DNA from: Protostelium mycophagum
Lineage: Eukaryota > Evosea > Variosea > Protosteliida > Protosteliaceae
DNA: 22,146 nt
Direction: 5' to 3'
Assembly: GCA_002081555.1 (NCBI GenBank)
Contig: MZNV01000483.1
Span: 1-22,146, forward strand
The notes below the pieces were generated by a model. That model was not told where the DNA came from and made no database searches. It was given only the letters and a program-made list of their open reading frames with translations. This document shows positions 19,115 through 22,146 of this stretch, one piece after another. Positions within the stretch are counted from its first letter, which is position 1; every line of letters begins with the position of its first letter. The position numbers and the translations under genes are program-made.

Positions 19115-21543
19115 ATGGACGACCGTGAGGAGGAAGTGCAGTATCTAAAGAGAGAGATAGAAGACTTGAGAGGGAGATCATACAGCCGACCTCCTTGGCG
19201 AAAAGTGATCATTATCATCTCGAATTGTTGAGACAGAGCACTAATTTTGATAGGTTCTTTGGCACAGACAACCTTACCCAGATAATCATGTCGATCAATC
19301 GTTCCTAAGCCAACTGGTGCAGAATGGTAAGTGTGCTGATCTTTAGAACACCACTGACAATTTCAGTCAATTTCACAGAGATATCGATCGGCGAGGTGAG
19401 CTTCTATAAATCGATGATTTAGTGATTATATGATGACGATCATGTCTGATAATACCAAGTCGGTTAGAGGAGCTGCGGTTTTAACCCAACAGATGTCTTT
19501 AGTAGCTATTTTCGTTAGCCTTTTCTTCCTCACCTATAATGAGGTGAGTTCCCAGGGATCATATTTTGTCTAGTACATTCTTAATGCAGGACCACATTTC
19601 GAAGACACTCCACAATAATACCTTTTTGTGTTGTAACTGTGTCACAAACTTGTACTCGCCTCATTTTTCACAAGTTTTGAACATTGAGAATGTACCGTGC
19701 ATGAAAAATCAGAAAATGTGAAGGTCGCATTACATATAATAAGAATAATGATGACGTCGCAGGTGATCGTGGTGTACACATTGCTGCAGATTGGCTTTGC
19801 GGCACTATTGCTAGGGTTTGCAGTTGGGGCATGCATCAAGCCATCTTTCTACGGTGGGAGATTTTTATTCGAATTTTAAAATGAAAAAATAAATTATTTC
19901 GAAACATATTATTTTTTTAATAAATATTGAATTTTAATAATTTTTTTCGATTTTAAAAAGTGAAGGAAGAAACATCACTGGCAGCATCCAAACTGCAATC
20001 CTCGTTTCAGGCTCATTATTCGGGTAATTTTCTTCGTTACTTCACGCGACACGTCACCGTAACTACCGTGCACGTAATGCTGACGTGTACAGGCTCTCTC
20101 CCGTTCTGAGAACGCTGACGGCACCCTTCAGTGATGATACGATTGTGGCTTGTACCTCTTTATTGCTTTGTGCCCATTTGTTCTTTCACGATTACGCATT
20201 TGTTAACGGAAATACCAAAGAGTGAGGGTTCGACTATCTTCTGAACGTGTTGTTTTTCTCGGGTGCGGCTTTGCCGCGTTGTAGATTGAGTTGTAGATGG
20301 TGGGTATGATGGTGTTTGGATTGCTGTTTTCGCACAAATTGAAATGTAATAAAACAAATCTTATTTGAAAACTTTTTATTCGTGAAAATTGCAAAGAAAA
20401 TTATTTTGGCGCATTGTATATAGATGTGGAGATTCACCCGGGCAAAGCCGCGCCACAAGAGATATAATGGGTGCACATAACCGCAGCATGAAGTACAAAA
20501 TATAATTAAATGCTTTCTCCACGCAGTTTTGGAGCACCAGAAACAAATATAAATCGCAACAAATACCAGCGCGCTGGCAGATTTTTTGAGATGACTTGCG
20601 ATGACTCGAGATGACTTGCGATGACATCATGTAGATTTAATGGACCATCTTCAATCAATGCAGCGACCTTTGCGGCGGTCCTTCTCGGTATGTGATTTTA
20701 TTTTTATTCTTCATTGTTTTCTTAAGAAGAAATGTTTCTGACATGCCGCAGGATCACGGCTTTCCTCACATTTGCATGTCTTTGCGCTGGTAATCCCGTG
20801 CTCATTATTTTTATTATAGATTTTTATTATTTTTATTATAGATTTTTATTATTATTGTTTATACATTTTTTTGGTGAAGAACAGAAAAATTTTAATTTTG
20901 GGATAAATTCGTTACTCAAAATTCAACAAAAAAACTGAAAACAATTTTCGCATCCACTTTCCCGCCAAAATAAAAATTCAAAATGACCGTTATCAGGTCT
21001 CCTTGGCCATCATCTTATTCGCCCTGTCGCCAATATTGAGACGCTCCATCCGTTCGTACTCCAAAGACTTCCACTTTGGCGTCACCATCGCGATGTTTTT
21101 TGCGGCAGAAATGAGTTTGTTTTGTGCTGTATCTCCGTCAGTTTCTGTGATGTTTGCTGGGCTGATTTTATTCGTCGGGCTGGGGTGTCCTCTATGGCTG
21201 GTGTTTATACAGAGATACAAAAAGTGAGGGTTTTATTTCTGCGGTTGCATACCGCGAGTTCACGGTAGCGAACCGTGGATTGGCGGATAGTTCGTTTTAT
21301 TTTGGGCGGACAGTAAAATATTGCACAAAAATCTTTCTGATCAAAAATATCCTCAAAAATAATATACTTATTAAATAATAAAATATAATTGATTTGAAAA
21401 ATACACGGTACGCAAACTTGATCTATAATAGATGAATATTTATTATTTATTTATTATTTTTGTGTATATACAAATTGATTGTTTCTAGCGAGATAAGAGG
21501 TCCATGGGATGAGGCTGTCATCATCATCGGAACCCAAACATAA
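19115..21543 (+). CDS. PIGC: PIG-C, GPI-GlcNAc transferase subunit
   Basis: PIG-C (yeast Gpi2) is a membrane subunit of the ER complex that adds GlcNAc to phosphatidylinositol, the first step of GPI-anchor synthesis. Exons: 19115-19204, 19254-19326, 19367-19395, 19460-19543, 19763-19853, 19966-20023, 20093-20221, 20635-20687, 20752-20789, 20997-21223, 21489-21543; 308 aa (human 297) with phases closing. Family landmarks are WRKVLWHRQPYPDNHVDQSFL near the N-terminus (here WRKVLWHRQP then YPDNHVD), LSPVLRTLT, FFHDYAFVNG, SSINAATFA, SRLSSHLHVFAL and the C-terminal IRGPWDEA. Several hydrophobic segments fit the multi-pass topology. The charged first 25 residues (MDDREEEVQYLKREIEDLRG) are not conserved. 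The exon 6 acceptor was placed at 19965 to keep phase. Its last 40 bp form part of the 365-bp duplication. Confidence 0.94.
20265..20277. repeat. GC-rich palindromic motif GCGGCTTTGCCGC
   Basis: This 5-bp stem with a 3-nt loop sits in PIGC intron 7. An inverted partner (GGCAAAGCCGC) is at 20441-20451 in the same intron. The same motif occurs at 2475-2487, as GCGGCTTCGCCGC at 2103-2115, and in decayed form near 2038 and 2372. Confidence 0.8.
20590..20629. repeat. Four 10-bp tandem repeats (GATGACTTGC-like)
   Basis: GATGACTTGC, GATGACTCGA, GATGACTTGC and GATGACATCA follow each other directly, ending 5 bp before the 3' splice site of the 413-nt PIGC intron 7. Confidence 0.85.
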
Positions 21544-21768
21544 ACTTGTACAGATTGATTTTCGAGGAAAACGAGAGATCTATTTTTGGATACATAAAGA
21601 CTCTGAGATTTTAAGACTCTCTGTTATGACGGACGGTGTTATTTCAGGAAAGTGGTTGACGCGCTTCGCCAGCAGAAGATGTGGTGCGCACATGCAAAGA
21701 TGAGATGGCCCACGTTCTATCCGCACATCTCCCGCTAAAGTCTATTTTATTCATGATGTTGGAAGACA

Positions 21769-21867
21769 TTAGGCGATCACAAAGAAGGTTGCAACTAGGA
21801 TCATCGCGACACTGGCAATGAGGCTAGAACCAGCGTTGAATCTTGCAGTGCATCCACCGGGACAGAC
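21769..21867 (-). pseudogene. Duplicated C-terminal fragment of a secreted or GPI-anchored protein
   Basis: The minus strand encodes a 32-residue tail followed by TAA: VCPGGCTARFNAG, then the hydrophobic SSLIASVAMILVATFFVIA ending at the stop. Small residues followed by a terminal hydrophobic stretch fit a GPI-attachment signal or C-terminal membrane anchor. AATAAA (minus strand, 21746-21751) follows the stop by about 17 nt. Immediately upstream on its strand the sequence changes to the next repeat copy (...CATCCCATAG), so this copy has lost the rest of its gene unless it is spliced in through that AG. Confidence 0.55.
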
Positions 21868-22133
21868 TATGGGATGAGGCTGTCATCATCATCGGAACCC
21901 AAACATAAACTTGTACAGATTGATTTTCGAGGAAAACGAGAGATCTATTTTTGGATACATAAAGACTCTGAGATTTTAAGACTCTCTGTTATGACGGACG
22001 GTGTTATTTCAGGAAAGTGGTTGACGCGCTTCGCCAGCAGAAGATGTGGTGCGCACATGCAAAGATGAGATGGCCCACGTTCTATCCGCACATCTCCCGC
22101 TAAAGTCTATTTTATTCATGATGTTGGAAGACA

Positions 22134-22146
22134 TTAGGCGATCACA
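22134..22146 (-). CDS. 3' end of a minus-strand gene continuing beyond the window
   Basis: The second duplication copy carries the same TAA (22134-22136) and the last codons (CVIA-type end, VIA). By analogy with 21769-21867 it should continue into a Cys-containing protein with a hydrophobic C-terminus. The rest lies outside the window. Confidence 0.4.

Larger units (their letters stand above)
21504..22146. repeat. 365-bp tandem duplication, second copy cut by window end
   Basis: The unit begins ATGGGATGAGGCTGTCATCA at 21504 and again at 21869. From 21869 to the window end the sequence repeats 21504-21781, and I noticed no difference. The unit carries the last 40 bp of PIGC and the 3' end of a minus-strand gene. 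Such exactness means a very recent duplication or an assembly artefact. Confidence 0.95.

Noticed and set aside
21509-22068. Two identical 64-codon plus-strand frames
   Set aside because: They read the PIGC end in the wrong frame and run antisense to the neighbour's 3' UTR; identity is due to the tandem duplication.
1-22146. CRISPR array, toxin-antitoxin, phage or retroelement
   Set aside because: Direct repeats found are too short, adjacent or intronic; no integrase, reverse transcriptase, capsid or Cas-like frames were recognised.

Overview
This is nuclear DNA from a compact, intron-rich eukaryotic genome, most likely a protist. The main clues are spliceosomal introns clustered at 39-55 nt (GTGAGT/GTATGT donors, AG acceptors), short intergenic gaps, two bidirectional promoters of about 100-125 bp, and eukaryote-only genes (PIGC, OSCP1, SDHAF1, a FYVE protein). 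The near-identical ankyrin repeats behind an F-box-like segment are a style I associate with free-living amoebae, but that assignment is a guess. I saw no operon, CRISPR, rRNA, tRNA, virus-like element or complete transposon.

Layout. 1-1410: an imperfect foldback hairpin, then an F-box/ankyrin gene (+). 1411-1967: convergent intergenic DNA with a perfect 2x40 bp duplication. 1968-4476: DUS1-type tRNA-dihydrouridine synthase (-), sharing a 101-bp promoter with OSCP1 (+, 4578-6071). 6261-6690: SDHAF1 (-). 6822-about 7228: an unidentified gene (-), head to head with a SET/MYND-like methyltransferase (+, 7219-8511). 9207-10808: NAD-dependent glycerol-3-phosphate dehydrogenase (+, 9 exons). 11347-15315: a 15-exon gene (-) fusing a class-3 lipase to a P-loop NTPase. 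15734-16060: a small acidic, probably tail-anchored protein (-). 16167-18991: a PH/coiled-coil/FYVE protein (-), sharing a 123-bp promoter with PIGC (+, 19115-21543, 11 exons). 21504-22146: a 365-bp tandem duplication carrying the end of PIGC and the 3' end of a minus-strand gene that continues beyond the window.

The gene models were built by hand from splice signals, reading-frame phase and remembered family sequences. For DUS1, OSCP1, SDHAF1, GPD, the lipase fusion, the FYVE gene and PIGC the exon phases close exactly, which makes those models fairly firm. The genes do not form a pathway. They are mostly housekeeping functions: tRNA modification, respiratory complex II assembly, glycerol/redox metabolism, GPI-anchor synthesis and endosomal lipid recognition. 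The most novel item is the lipase-NTPase fusion. The most interesting non-coding signal is a set of short motifs (TTTCCCGCC on the coding strand, the GCGGCTTTGCCGC palindrome, TTGTAGAT, TTCACGGTAGCGA) that recur mainly inside the longer introns.
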